Origin: Gemmatimonadota bacterium
GTDB lineage: Bacteria > Gemmatimonadota > Gemmatimonadetes > Gemmatimonadales > GWC2-71-9
DNA length: 64,000 bases
Direction of reading: 5' to 3'
Assembly (NCBI GenBank): GCA_003169895.1
Contig: PNAE01000007.1
Location: forward strand, 1 to 64,000
Under the pieces are notes generated by a model. That model searched no databases, was not told the origin of the DNA, and worked only from the letters and a program-made list of their open reading frames with translations. The position numbers and the translations under genes are program-made. Numbering within the stretch: the stretch's first letter is position 1; every line of letters starts with the position of its first letter. Below, one piece after another: positions 1 through 8,524 of this stretch.

Positions 1-729
1 TACCTATCTCTCCGGCCGCTCACGCACGTCCTGTATGGCTTTGAAGTCGTCGCAGCCGAGTGGGACTTTCCCAAGGGAGTCGCCGAGATGCGGCGCGGCC
101 TGGTACTCGACCCGAACGCTCCCGATGCGCTGTTCATGTTTGGGTTGTTTCTGGGGGTCACCGGCCAGACCGCCGAGGCGGTCGAGGTTGCCGACCGGTT
201 GATTCGCGTCGATCCGCTCTCGGCCATGGCCTCCATGGCGCGCGCCACCGTGCTCAGTTTCAGCGGCCGGTGGGCGGAAGCCCTGCGACAGGACAGCCTC
301 ACCAAGCGGCTGGATGCGACGGTCGTGTATGCGGACGCCTGGGATGGCGCCGCGCTGCGAGAACTCGGACACTTGCCGGAATCCGTCGCAGCGTACCTCG
401 CCTTCCAGACGCTGACTGGACAGCCGGCCTTCGGCCTCGCCACTACGTATGGCCGCATGGGGAAGCGTGACGATGCGTTGCGGATCATTCATGAATTGGA
501 GGACGCGCGGCCGCATCGGTGGGTGGATCCGGTAGCCATCGCGTCTGCGTATGCCGGCATTGGCGACCGCGACCACGCGATGGAGTGGCTCAACACGGCG
601 CTCAAGGAAAAGGCATTCACGTTGCGTTTCATGATGAATTACGACTCGTTCTGGATGGATGGTGTGCGCGACGATCCCCGGTTCGTGGCGCTGCGCCGGC
701 AGGTGCTCGCGACGACATTCACGGACTAG
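1..729 (+). CDS. TPR-repeat protein, C-terminal fragment (probably of a Ser/Thr kinase)
   Basis: The reading frame is open from base 1, so the gene begins upstream and only about 242 C-terminal residues are seen. The visible part is all helical TPR-type repeats, with repeated pairs such as DPNAPDALFMFG and IRVDPLSAMASMARAT and alternating small and aromatic residues. It ends in a DDPRFVALRRQ segment, which is typical of the last repeat in bacterial kinase-TPR proteins. No catalytic domain is visible. The kinase gene at 3492 has the same kind of TPR tail, so this is probably the sensor or scaffold end of another membrane Ser/Thr kinase or CadC-like regulator. That assignment is inference. The next gene starts 50 bases downstream on the same strand. 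Confidence 0.7.
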   Translation, partial: YLSLRPLTHVLYGFEVVAAEWDFPKGVAEMRRGLVLDPNAPDALFMFGLFLGVTGQTAEAVEVADRLIRVDPLSAMASMARATVLSFSGRWAEALRQDSLTKRLDATVVYADAWDGAALRELGHLPESVAAYLAFQTLTGQPAFGLATTYGRMGKRDDALRIIHELEDARPHRWVDPVAIASAYAGIGDRDHAMEWLNTALKEKAFTLRFMMNYDSFWMDGVRDDPRFVALRRQVLATTFTD

Positions 730-779
730 CAGCGGACCGTGATCAGGATGCACGTCAACGAGAAACCGGGGCACGCACC

Positions 780-2918
780 ATGAATGTCTCTTTCATCATT
801 CGCTGGCTGATCGCTTCAGCGCTCGTGCCGGCCTGCGTTTCTGCCCAGCAACCCGCGCGCGATACGCTCTCGCTGGTGCGCGCGCTCAGCTACCCATACC
901 CGACCAACCTCGTCGCCAGTGCCCGCAGCACACGCATCGCGTGGGTGTTCAACCAGCAGGGGCGCCGCAACATCTGGACTGCCGATGCACCCGACTATCG
1001 CGCTTCACAGCTCACGCATTACACGGCGGATGACGGACAGGAGCTCACCGAACTCTCCGTGACCGCCGACGGCAACACCATCAGCTATGTCCGCGGTGGC
1101 GATCACGACGCCAACTGGCCGGAAGCGGTTCCACCCAACCCGCAATCCGCCACGGTACAACCCAAGGTGGCGATCTGGGCGGTTGCCACCCACGGCGGCG
1201 ATCCACACATGCTGGCCGAGGGTGATGATCCCGTCGTGTCCCCGCGCGGCGATCGCGTCGTGTTCACGCGCGCGGGACAACTGTGGGTCGTGCCGATCGA
1301 CGGCTCGTCGCCCGCGAAACAACTCTTCTACGCGCGAGGGGCCAACGGATCAGCGACCTGGTCGCCAGATGGGTCACGGCTCGCCTTCGTCTCCGATCGT
1401 GGCGACCACAGCCTGGTCGGCGTGTACGCCGACGATTCCACGCCGGTGCGATGGATGGCGCCATCGACCTCGCACGATGGATCACCGCAATGGTCACCGG
1501 ACGGCAAGTCGATCGCCTTCGCGCGCACGCGCGGCGACGGCGGTGCGCCCGAGCCGATGCTCAAGCTCGTGCCCAATCCGTGGAGCATCTGGACGGCGGA
1601 TGCCGCCACCGGATCGGCGCATGTCGTCTGGACGAGTCCCGCGACACTCCGCGGTTCGTACCCCGAGACGGACGGCGAAGCGAATCTTCACTGGGCCGCC
1701 GGCGATCGCCTGATCTTTCTCGCCGATCTCGATGGCTGGCCGCATCTCTACTCCATTGCCACTTCCGGCGGCACACCCTTGCTGCTTACGCCGGGCAGCT
1801 TCATGACAGAGTTCGTCGCTATCAGCCCGGACCGGCGCACGCTGGTCTATGCCGCGAATTCCGGCGCCGATAGCAACGACGTCGATCGCCGCCACATCTT
1901 TCGCGTCCCGGTCGATCGAGCCGAGCTTCAGTCGTTGACACCAGGCCCGGGTGTGGAATGGAGTCCGACCTTCACGGGTGACGGGCAGAGCATCGCGTTC
2001 ATTGCCGCTGGCACCGCGACGCCGCCGCTTCCCGCCATCATGCCGGCAGCCGGTGGCACGCCACATTCACTCGGCAGCGAACTGATCGCCGAGTTCCCGT
2101 CGGCGCAATTCGTCACGCCGCGGAAGGTCGTCTTCAAGTCGGCCGATGGCACCATGGTGCACGGCCAGCTCTTCGAACGCGCCGGCGGCTCGCCGCCAAA
2201 GAGCGGCATCGTCTTCGTTCACGGCGGTCCACCGCGGCAGATGCTGCTCGGCTGGCATTACATGGACTACTACTCGAACGCCTATGCCGTCAATCAGTAT
2301 CTTGCGAGCCAGGGGTACGTCGTTCTCACAGTCAATTACCGGCTCGGCATCGGATACGGACATGAGTTCCATCATCCCGCACATGCCGGCCCGGCGGGCG
2401 AATCGGAGTATCAGGATGTGAAGGCCGCCGGTGAGTACCTGCGTGCCCTGGCCCAGGTCGATCCGGCGCGCATCGGGATCTGGGGCGGGTCATACGGCGG
2501 TCTCCTCACCGCGCTGGCTCTCGCCCGCAACTCGGACATCTTCCACACCGGCGTCGACCTGCACGGCGTGCACGACTGGCCCGTCGGCATGGGAATGTGG
2601 GAGACCAGCTCCGCTCGCCGGCCCTATGAGCAGAGCGACTCGAAAGCGGCGATGGAGATCGCATGGCAGTCGTCACCGGTCGCGGATATCGCGAAATGGA
2701 AATCGCCAGTGCTGCTGATTCAGGGCGACGACGATCGCAACGTGCGTTTTCATCAGACCGTCGATCTGGCCCGTCGGCTCGAGAAGCACGGTGTCAGGTA
2801 CGAAGAACTCGTGCTACCGGATGAGATCCACGGTTTCCTGCGCCACGCCTCGTGGCTCACGGCAGATAGCGCGACCACGGCGTGGTTTCGCCGGGAATTG
2901 CCGACGCGCGGGCCGTGA
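780..2918 (+). CDS. Secreted S9-family (prolyl oligopeptidase/DPP IV-like) serine peptidase
   Basis: A 712-residue protein that begins with a signal peptide (hydrophobic stretch IIRWLIASALVPACVSA then Gln-Gln), so it should act in the periplasm or outside the cell. Residues of about 30-430 form a TolB/DPP IV-type beta propeller with repeated WSPDG signatures. The C-terminal alpha/beta-hydrolase carries Ser571 in GGSYGG, Asp652 in the GDDDRNV loop and His684 in EIHGF, a complete S9 triad. Family members cut short peptides after Pro or Ala, or release acylated N-terminal residues; the exact specificity cannot be read here. The ATG at 780 was chosen because it starts the signal peptide. The frame is open much further upstream, where it only shadows the TPR gene. 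The Shine-Dalgarno is weak. Confidence 0.9.
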   Translation: MNVSFIIRWLIASALVPACVSAQQPARDTLSLVRALSYPYPTNLVASARSTRIAWVFNQQGRRNIWTADAPDYRASQLTHYTADDGQELTELSVTADGNTISYVRGGDHDANWPEAVPPNPQSATVQPKVAIWAVATHGGDPHMLAEGDDPVVSPRGDRVVFTRAGQLWVVPIDGSSPAKQLFYARGANGSATWSPDGSRLAFVSDRGDHSLVGVYADDSTPVRWMAPSTSHDGSPQWSPDGKSIAFARTRGDGGAPEPMLKLVPNPWSIWTADAATGSAHVVWTSPATLRGSYPETDGEANLHWAAGDRLIFLADLDGWPHLYSIATSGGTPLLLTPGSFMTEFVAISPDRRTLVYAANSGADSNDVDRRHIFRVPVDRAELQSLTPGPGVEWSPTFTGDGQSIAFIAAGTATPPLPAIMPAAGGTPHSLGSELIAEFPSAQFVTPRKVVFKSADGTMVHGQLFERAGGSPPKSGIVFVHGGPPRQMLLGWHYMDYYSNAYAVNQYLASQGYVVLTVNYRLGIGYGHEFHHPAHAGPAGESEYQDVKAAGEYLRALAQVDPARIGIWGGSYGGLLTALALARNSDIFHTGVDLHGVHDWPVGMGMWETSSARRPYEQSDSKAAMEIAWQSSPVADIAKWKSPVLLIQGDDDRNVRFHQTVDLARRLEKHGVRYEELVLPDEIHGFLRHASWLTADSATTAWFRRELPTRGP

Positions 2919-2936
2919 GGCCTGATCCGATGAACC

Positions 2937-2973
2937 AACCCGGGCTCGCCGCCTTGGGCACGCGCCCGGGGTT
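2937..2973 (+). terminator. GC hairpin after the peptidase gene
   Basis: AACCCGGGC at 2937-2945 pairs with GCCCGGGGTT at 2964-2973, giving a nine-pair stem with one bulged G. It lies between the peptidase stop and the next start, and no T-run follows. It may be an attenuator or a weak terminator. Confidence 0.3.
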
Positions 2974-3009
2974 ACGATTCGAGGACCTCTCCAGCACCGG
3001 AGCACCGTG

Positions 3010-3507
3010 ATGAAATCTCTGTTCGCCGTATTGCTCGTCGGCGGCTCGATCCTTCCGGCCGCCGCCCACGCCCAGTCGCTCGACGGCGACTGGGCCGCAG
3101 CGATGAACACGCCCGGCGGCACGATCAACTTCGGGATCGCGTTCACGCTGAAGGGTGACACCGTCACCGGCACGGTCCATCGCTCTGCCGGCGATGTGCC
3201 GCTCTACGGCACCATCAAGGGCGACACGGTGACCTTCGGCTACACCGTCCAGTACAACGACCACGACCTGAATCTCACGATGACCGCGAAGCTGGTCCGC
3301 GATTCCCTCAAGGGGACGGTCGACTTCGACGGGCAGGGTGAGGATCAGTTCTGGGCGGCGCGGGTCAAGCCCACCCCCGGCGCAACGCCGGTGCGCCGGG
3401 AATCGCCGCCACCGCCCCGGTCCCGGCACGATCGCGTGCTACGGCAACGAAACGCTTCGCTCCTTTCCCTCGATCCTGAGGCCGGGACGGCATGTCGGGT
3501 GATGTGA
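3010..3507 (+). CDS. Small secreted protein of unknown function
   Basis: A 165-residue protein with a clear signal peptide (MKSLFAVLLVGGSILPAAAHA then Gln). The mature part, about residues 22-118, is a small beta-rich domain of the type often found in Gemmatimonadota and Acidobacteriota secreted proteins, with repeated KGDTVTG/KGDTVTF turns and a closing FWAARV. I do not recognise a function. The last 47 residues are Pro/Arg-rich and low in structure and run 16 bases into the following kinase gene. They look like read-through after loss of an original stop or a small frameshift. Start: a GTG at 3007 directly precedes the ATG at 3010; the ATG gives the better signal peptide. Confidence 0.6.
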   Translation: MKSLFAVLLVGGSILPAAAHAQSLDGDWAAAMNTPGGTINFGIAFTLKGDTVTGTVHRSAGDVPLYGTIKGDTVTFGYTVQYNDHDLNLTMTAKLVRDSLKGTVDFDGQGEDQFWAARVKPTPGATPVRRESPPPPRSRHDRVLRQRNASLLSLDPEAGTACRVM

Positions 3508-5867
3508 CCCGCCTCACCGAGGCCCTCGCCGGTCGCTACACGATCGAGCGCGAACTCGGTGCGGGCGGGATGGCCAGGGTGTATCTCGCCGAAGATCTCA
3601 AGCACAAGCGCCAGGTGGCGGTCAAGGTTCTCAAACCCGGCCTCGCCATCGAACTCGGCCCCGAACGATTCCTCCACGAGATCACTACGACCGCCAACCT
3701 GCATCATCCACACATCCTGCCATTGTATGAATCGGGTGAAGCGGACGGGTTCCTGTTCTATGTGATGCCCTTCATCGGCGGCGAATCCCTCCGGCATCGC
3801 CTCGACCGCGAGAAGCAGCTTCCCATCGACGACGCGTTGCAGATCACGCGCGAGGTGGCCGACGCGCTGAGCTACGCCCACGCCGGTGGAGTGATCCACC
3901 GCGACATCAAGCCGGAGAACATTCTGCTGGACAGCGGGCACGCGTTGGTGGCCGATTTCGGGATTGCCCGCGCAGTGAGGGCGGCGGGAACCCAGAGGAT
4001 CACGCGGAGCGGGATGTCCGTGGGCACACCGACATACATGAGCCCGGAACAGGCCGCTGGCGAAGCCGACCTGGACGGCCGGAGCGACCTGTACGCGCTG
4101 GCGTGCGTGCTGTACGAGATGGTGGCGGGGCAACCGCCGTTCACCGGGCCGACCGCGGAGGCGCTGATTCGCCAGCATATGGTGGTGGACGCACCTCCCG
4201 TCACCAACTTCCGACCCGCCGCACCCGCTGCCGTGACCGCTGCATTGCAGCGCGCCCTCGCCAAGGCCCCGGCCGATCGGTTCAACTCGGTGGCGCAGTT
4301 CTCGGAAGCGCTCCGCCTCGGTGAGGGAGCGCCGGCGACCGTGACAACTGTTGCGCCCCTCCCGGCGCGCCGACTCAGCAAGCGGACGGTGGTTACGCTG
4401 GCTGGCCTCTTCGTGGTCGCCGCAATCGTGATGCTGAACGTGTGGCGCCGAGGTTCCTCCGCCGCGCCCGCAGGCGCCGCCTCAGTGGCAGTCCTTCCCT
4501 TCATGGACCTGAGTCCCGAGCGGGCGAACGCCTACCTCGGCGACGGCATGGCCGAGACGTTGATCAACGCGTTAACGAACGTGGCAGGCCTGAGCGTCGC
4601 CGCGCGAACATCGGCGTTTTCGTTCCGGGACAAGGCCGAGGATGTCCGCGAGATCGGGCGTCAGCTCGGCGTCGCCACGGTGCTCGAGGGAAGCGTACAG
4701 AAATCGGGTGATCGTCTGCGCGTAACGGCGCAGCTGATCAAGACATCCGATGGCTTGCATCTCTGGTCGCAGAGCTTCGATCGAAGCACGGGTGATATTT
4801 TCGCGGTGCAGGATGAGGTGGCCCGCGCGGTCGTGACCGCGCTTCAGGGAAAGCTTGTCGCTCGATCGGACACGGTGGTCGCTGCCGGTGGCACCCGAAA
4901 TCCCGCGGCTTACGATGCGTACCTTCTGGGGCGCTTCTATTGGAACAAGCGTACCACGGCCGACATGGTGCAGGCTGCCGAGTATTTCGAGAAGGCACTG
5001 CGAACCGACTCGACTTACGCTCAGGCGTGGTCGGGGCTCGCCGATTCGTATGTGCTCTTCGGCCCCGCCGAGTATGCGGTGCCCGGCATCAACCAGGACT
5101 CAATCCTGACGCTTGCGGAGCGCGCTGCGCGCCGGGCAATCGCGATCGCACCACGACTCGGCGAGGCGCGCACCTCCCTTGCAGAGATCCTGGAGTACCG
5201 CAACCGCTGGCGAGAGGCGGCCGAAGCGTTCCAGCAGGGGATCCAGCTCAGCCCACGATACGCAACCGGCCATCAATGGTATTCCTACGACTTGATGATC
5301 TGGAATCGCTGGGACGAGGCAATCAAGGAGATGGAGCGTGCCCGGGAACTGGACCCGTTGTCGTACGTCATTGTGGTGTCACTCGCCGCCACCTACGATG
5401 GCGGGGACCGAGGATCGGAGGCTCCGCCACTGATCGAACAGGCGGACGCCCTGAACCCAGGCAATCCTCTCACCTTCCAGGTCCAGTTCGCCCATGACAT
5501 GATCCTCGGTCGGTTCGACCAGGCGGCGTCGGATTACCGGCGATACCTTGTTGCGACCGGTACCGACAGTGCGGGAGCAGCCGATATCAAGCGCCGGCTG
5601 GGCGATCCTGTGCTTCGGGCCGCGGCATTTCGCAAGATCGCCGAGCCTCCGTCTTCGTTCGGCGTGATCATCCATCGGGTCCTCGACGGCGATGACGCCA
5701 CCGTCGCGTATCTCGCCTCCCTGGTCAAGAGCCCGAATCGGGAATCGATCGGCGGGCCGGCCCTTTACGCGGCGTTGGGTCCGAAGCTCCGAGCGAATCC
5801 GCGGGTACAGGACATTCTGGTGCAACTGCGCTATCCGCGCCCGCAGGATTTCGGGAAGCATCAATGA
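3492..5867 (+). CDS. Membrane Ser/Thr protein kinase with TolB-like and TPR sensor region
   Basis: A 791-residue Hanks-type kinase. The N-terminal kinase domain (about 15-275) has the glycine loop GAGGMARVY, Lys45 in VAVKVL, HRD with Asp138, DFG with Asp155, and SPEQ in place of APE. One transmembrane helix lies near residue 297 (TVVTLAGLFVVAAIVML). Outside it is a FlgO/CadC-type TolB-like N-domain (VAVLPFMDLSP... GDGMAETLINAL ... VLEGSVQKSGDRLRV) followed by TPRs from about residue 475. This matches adenylate-cyclase-like and transcription-factor-like TPR sensors. It is the first of four kinase genes joined by 4-base overlaps, so they are very likely co-transcribed. Substrate and signal are unknown. 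Confidence 0.92.
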   Translation: MSGDVTRLTEALAGRYTIERELGAGGMARVYLAEDLKHKRQVAVKVLKPGLAIELGPERFLHEITTTANLHHPHILPLYESGEADGFLFYVMPFIGGESLRHRLDREKQLPIDDALQITREVADALSYAHAGGVIHRDIKPENILLDSGHALVADFGIARAVRAAGTQRITRSGMSVGTPTYMSPEQAAGEADLDGRSDLYALACVLYEMVAGQPPFTGPTAEALIRQHMVVDAPPVTNFRPAAPAAVTAALQRALAKAPADRFNSVAQFSEALRLGEGAPATVTTVAPLPARRLSKRTVVTLAGLFVVAAIVMLNVWRRGSSAAPAGAASVAVLPFMDLSPERANAYLGDGMAETLINALTNVAGLSVAARTSAFSFRDKAEDVREIGRQLGVATVLEGSVQKSGDRLRVTAQLIKTSDGLHLWSQSFDRSTGDIFAVQDEVARAVVTALQGKLVARSDTVVAAGGTRNPAAYDAYLLGRFYWNKRTTADMVQAAEYFEKALRTDSTYAQAWSGLADSYVLFGPAEYAVPGINQDSILTLAERAARRAIAIAPRLGEARTSLAEILEYRNRWREAAEAFQQGIQLSPRYATGHQWYSYDLMIWNRWDEAIKEMERARELDPLSYVIVVSLAATYDGGDRGSEAPPLIEQADALNPGNPLTFQVQFAHDMILGRFDQAASDYRRYLVATGTDSAGAADIKRRLGDPVLRAAAFRKIAEPPSSFGVIIHRVLDGDDATVAYLASLVKSPNRESIGGPALYAALGPKLRANPRVQDILVQLRYPRPQDFGKHQ

Positions 5868-8524
5868 GCGACCCCCTGCCTCGACTCACCACCGCCCTCG
5901 CCGACCGGTATCACATCGAGCGCGAGCTCGGTGCGGGCGGCATGGCCACGGTTTATCTGGCCGAAGATCTCAAGCACGACCGCAAGGTGGCGATCAAGGT
6001 GCTACGCCCTGAACTCGCCGCGGTGATCGGCGCCGAGCGGTTCCTCAAGGAGATCAAGACCACCGCCAACCTGCAGCACCCGCACATTCTCGGCCTCATC
6101 GACTCGGGAAACTCCGACGGGATGCTGTGGTATGCCATGCCGTTTGTGGACGGCGAATCGCTCCGAGACCGGCTGCAGCGCGAGAAGCAGCTGCCGATTG
6201 CGGATGCGGTGCGCATTGCGACCGAAGCCGCCAGCGCCCTCGACTACGCCCACCGCCACGGCGTGATCCACCGCGACATCAAGCCCGAAAACATCCTGCT
6301 CCACGATGGCAGCGCGCTGGTAGCTGATTTCGGCATCGCGCTCGCCGCGAGCACGGCCGGCACGCGGATGACCGAGACCGGCATGTCGCTCGGCACACCG
6401 CACTACATGAGCCCCGAGCAGGCGATGGGCGAGCGCGAGATCACGGCGCGCAGCGACGTCTACGCCCTGGGTTGTATCACGTATGAGATGCTGGTGGGCG
6501 AGCCACCGTTCAACGGGCCCACAGCGCAGGCGATCATCGCACGGGTGATGACCGAAGAACCGCGGTCACTGACGTTGCAGCGCAAGTCGATCCCCCTGCA
6601 TGTAGAGGCGGCGGTCATGCAGGCGCTCGAGAAGCTGCCGGCGGATCGGTTCGCCACCACGGCCGAATTCGCGGCGGCGCTCTCGGACGAGAAGGTGGGA
6701 ACCGCCCGCCGCCCGACCGGACGAATGACCGCCGTCCAATCGCGCGGACCATCGGCATGGGCGCCGTGGCTTGTCGCCGCAATCGCGCTCGCCGCTGGCG
6801 CATGGGGGTGGGTCCGCGCGGTCGGAACCGCGGGGCGGCCGATTGAGCGACACTACCTCTCCCTTGGCGACAGCGCCCACCTCCAGACGCTGGTGACGCT
6901 GGGGCCGCCACTGGCCCTCTCACCCGACGGGAGCCGCCTCGCGTTCATCGGCGACACGCTGGGCCGGATCTGGATCAAACGACGCGAGGCGCTCGAGCCG
7001 GTGCTCGTCCCCGGAACTGAGGGGGCGAGCAGCCCGGTCTTTTCGCCCGACGGCACGTGGATCGCTTATGTCGCCAACAATCACCTCAAGAAGGTGCACG
7101 CCGATGGCGGGGCGAGCATCACCATCGCCGACTCGGCGGGGACCGGATTCGGCGTGGCCTGGCTCGACGATGGCACTTTGATCTTTCCAACCACGTCGCT
7201 GCTCGGGCTCCACCGGGTGAGTGAGTCGGGAGGACCGGTCACGGTGACCGTGGCTGATTCGGTGTTCAAGGGGCTTGCCCCGATGCTGCCGACGCCGCTC
7301 CCGCACGCTCGAGGTATCCTCTTCGAGGTCTGTGCGTCCGGCTGCGTGACGATGGAACTCCATGCACTCGATTTCAAGACCCACCGGGAGAAGCTCGTCA
7401 TCAAGGACGTCGCCATGGGTTGGTATCTCCCGACCGGTCAGCTGCTGTATGTCCGGCGTGACGGCGCCGCCCTGGCGGTGCCCTTCGACCTCGGCACGCT
7501 CGAGACCCATGGCGCCGCCATCCCGGTCCTGCAGGGTGTCGGATTGAACCTCGCGATCGCCGATCTGGCGTGGTCGCCGTCCGGCGCGCTGGTGTACGGC
7601 AACAGCGGTGCCGGCAATGACGTCGTTGCGCTGCAGCACGCCGATCGCACCGGCAAGACGGCCGTCTACGATCCGTCGTGGACCGGCCAGTTCAATTCAT
7701 TCGACCTTTCCCCCGACGGGCGACGCGCCGCCGTCGGCGTCAGCACCCCGGGCTCTGGGCTCGACATCTGGGTCAAGCAGCTCGACCGCGGTCCCTTCGG
7801 CCGGGTGAGCTTCAGCGGGCGCGATCGTCGTCCCGCCTGGTCGCCTGACGGCCGGCAGATCGCATTCGTCCGCGACAGCGCCAGCGGCGGCGACGTCTAT
7901 GCGCGAGCTGTAGATGGCAGCGGCCCGGAACGCCGGCTCGCTCACCTCGTCGGCCGGGCGATCCAGGAGGTCACCTGGTCGCACGACGGCCGCTGGATCC
8001 TGGTGCGCACTGAAACCGGCTCGGCGGGAAACGGCGACATCCTTGCCTTGAGCACTGCGGGCGACACCGGAATCGTACGGGTCGCGACGAGCAACTTCTC
8101 CGAGTTGCAGCCCGCGCCGTCGCCCGATGGGCGATGGGTGGCGTACGTGTCGAACGACGCTGTCACCAATGAGGTCTACGTCCGGCCATTTCCGAATGCC
8201 GATGCGGGGCGCTGGCAGGTCTCCAATGGGGGAGGCGGTTCGCCGGTCTGGTCGCCCGATGGGAAGGAACTGTATTTCATCGATGCGGCCAACCGGCTGG
8301 TCGCCGCAGAGATCGGAACGGGACCGGCGTTCAGCGTCAGCGAACTCAGACCGCTCTTCGACGCGACCCGCTTCTCGTACACCAGCTTTCACCAAGCCTT
8401 CGAGGTGACGAAGGACGGACAGTTCGTCTTCCTCGGCCCGATCGGCCCGGTCGTGTCACAGGCAGTTCGGCTCGTCCAGGTGGATAACTGGTTCGCCGAC
8501 CTGAAGGCGAAGATGAAGCCGTGA
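5864..8524 (+). CDS. Membrane Ser/Thr protein kinase with beta-propeller sensor (subtype A)
   Basis: An 886-residue kinase whose ATG overlaps the upstream stop (ATGA). The kinase domain (about 16-275) is complete: GAGGMATVY, Lys45 in VAIKVL, HRDIKPEN, DFG, SPEQ. A single membrane helix near residue 305 (APWLVAAIALAAGAWGW) is followed by an extracytoplasmic TolB/WD40-like propeller with repeated SPDG turns to the C-terminus. Kinase domains of this gene and of 11187 are almost identical, sharing for example AAVIGAERFLKEIKTTANL and AASTAGTRMTETGMSLGTP. Their propellers are much more diverged, which implies duplication followed by sensor diversification. The ligand is unknown. Confidence 0.93.
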   Translation: MSDPLPRLTTALADRYHIERELGAGGMATVYLAEDLKHDRKVAIKVLRPELAAVIGAERFLKEIKTTANLQHPHILGLIDSGNSDGMLWYAMPFVDGESLRDRLQREKQLPIADAVRIATEAASALDYAHRHGVIHRDIKPENILLHDGSALVADFGIALAASTAGTRMTETGMSLGTPHYMSPEQAMGEREITARSDVYALGCITYEMLVGEPPFNGPTAQAIIARVMTEEPRSLTLQRKSIPLHVEAAVMQALEKLPADRFATTAEFAAALSDEKVGTARRPTGRMTAVQSRGPSAWAPWLVAAIALAAGAWGWVRAVGTAGRPIERHYLSLGDSAHLQTLVTLGPPLALSPDGSRLAFIGDTLGRIWIKRREALEPVLVPGTEGASSPVFSPDGTWIAYVANNHLKKVHADGGASITIADSAGTGFGVAWLDDGTLIFPTTSLLGLHRVSESGGPVTVTVADSVFKGLAPMLPTPLPHARGILFEVCASGCVTMELHALDFKTHREKLVIKDVAMGWYLPTGQLLYVRRDGAALAVPFDLGTLETHGAAIPVLQGVGLNLAIADLAWSPSGALVYGNSGAGNDVVALQHADRTGKTAVYDPSWTGQFNSFDLSPDGRRAAVGVSTPGSGLDIWVKQLDRGPFGRVSFSGRDRRPAWSPDGRQIAFVRDSASGGDVYARAVDGSGPERRLAHLVGRAIQEVTWSHDGRWILVRTETGSAGNGDILALSTAGDTGIVRVATSNFSELQPAPSPDGRWVAYVSNDAVTNEVYVRPFPNADAGRWQVSNGGGGSPVWSPDGKELYFIDAANRLVAAEIGTGPAFSVSELRPLFDATRFSYTSFHQAFEVTKDGQFVFLGPIGPVVSQAVRLVQVDNWFADLKAKMKP

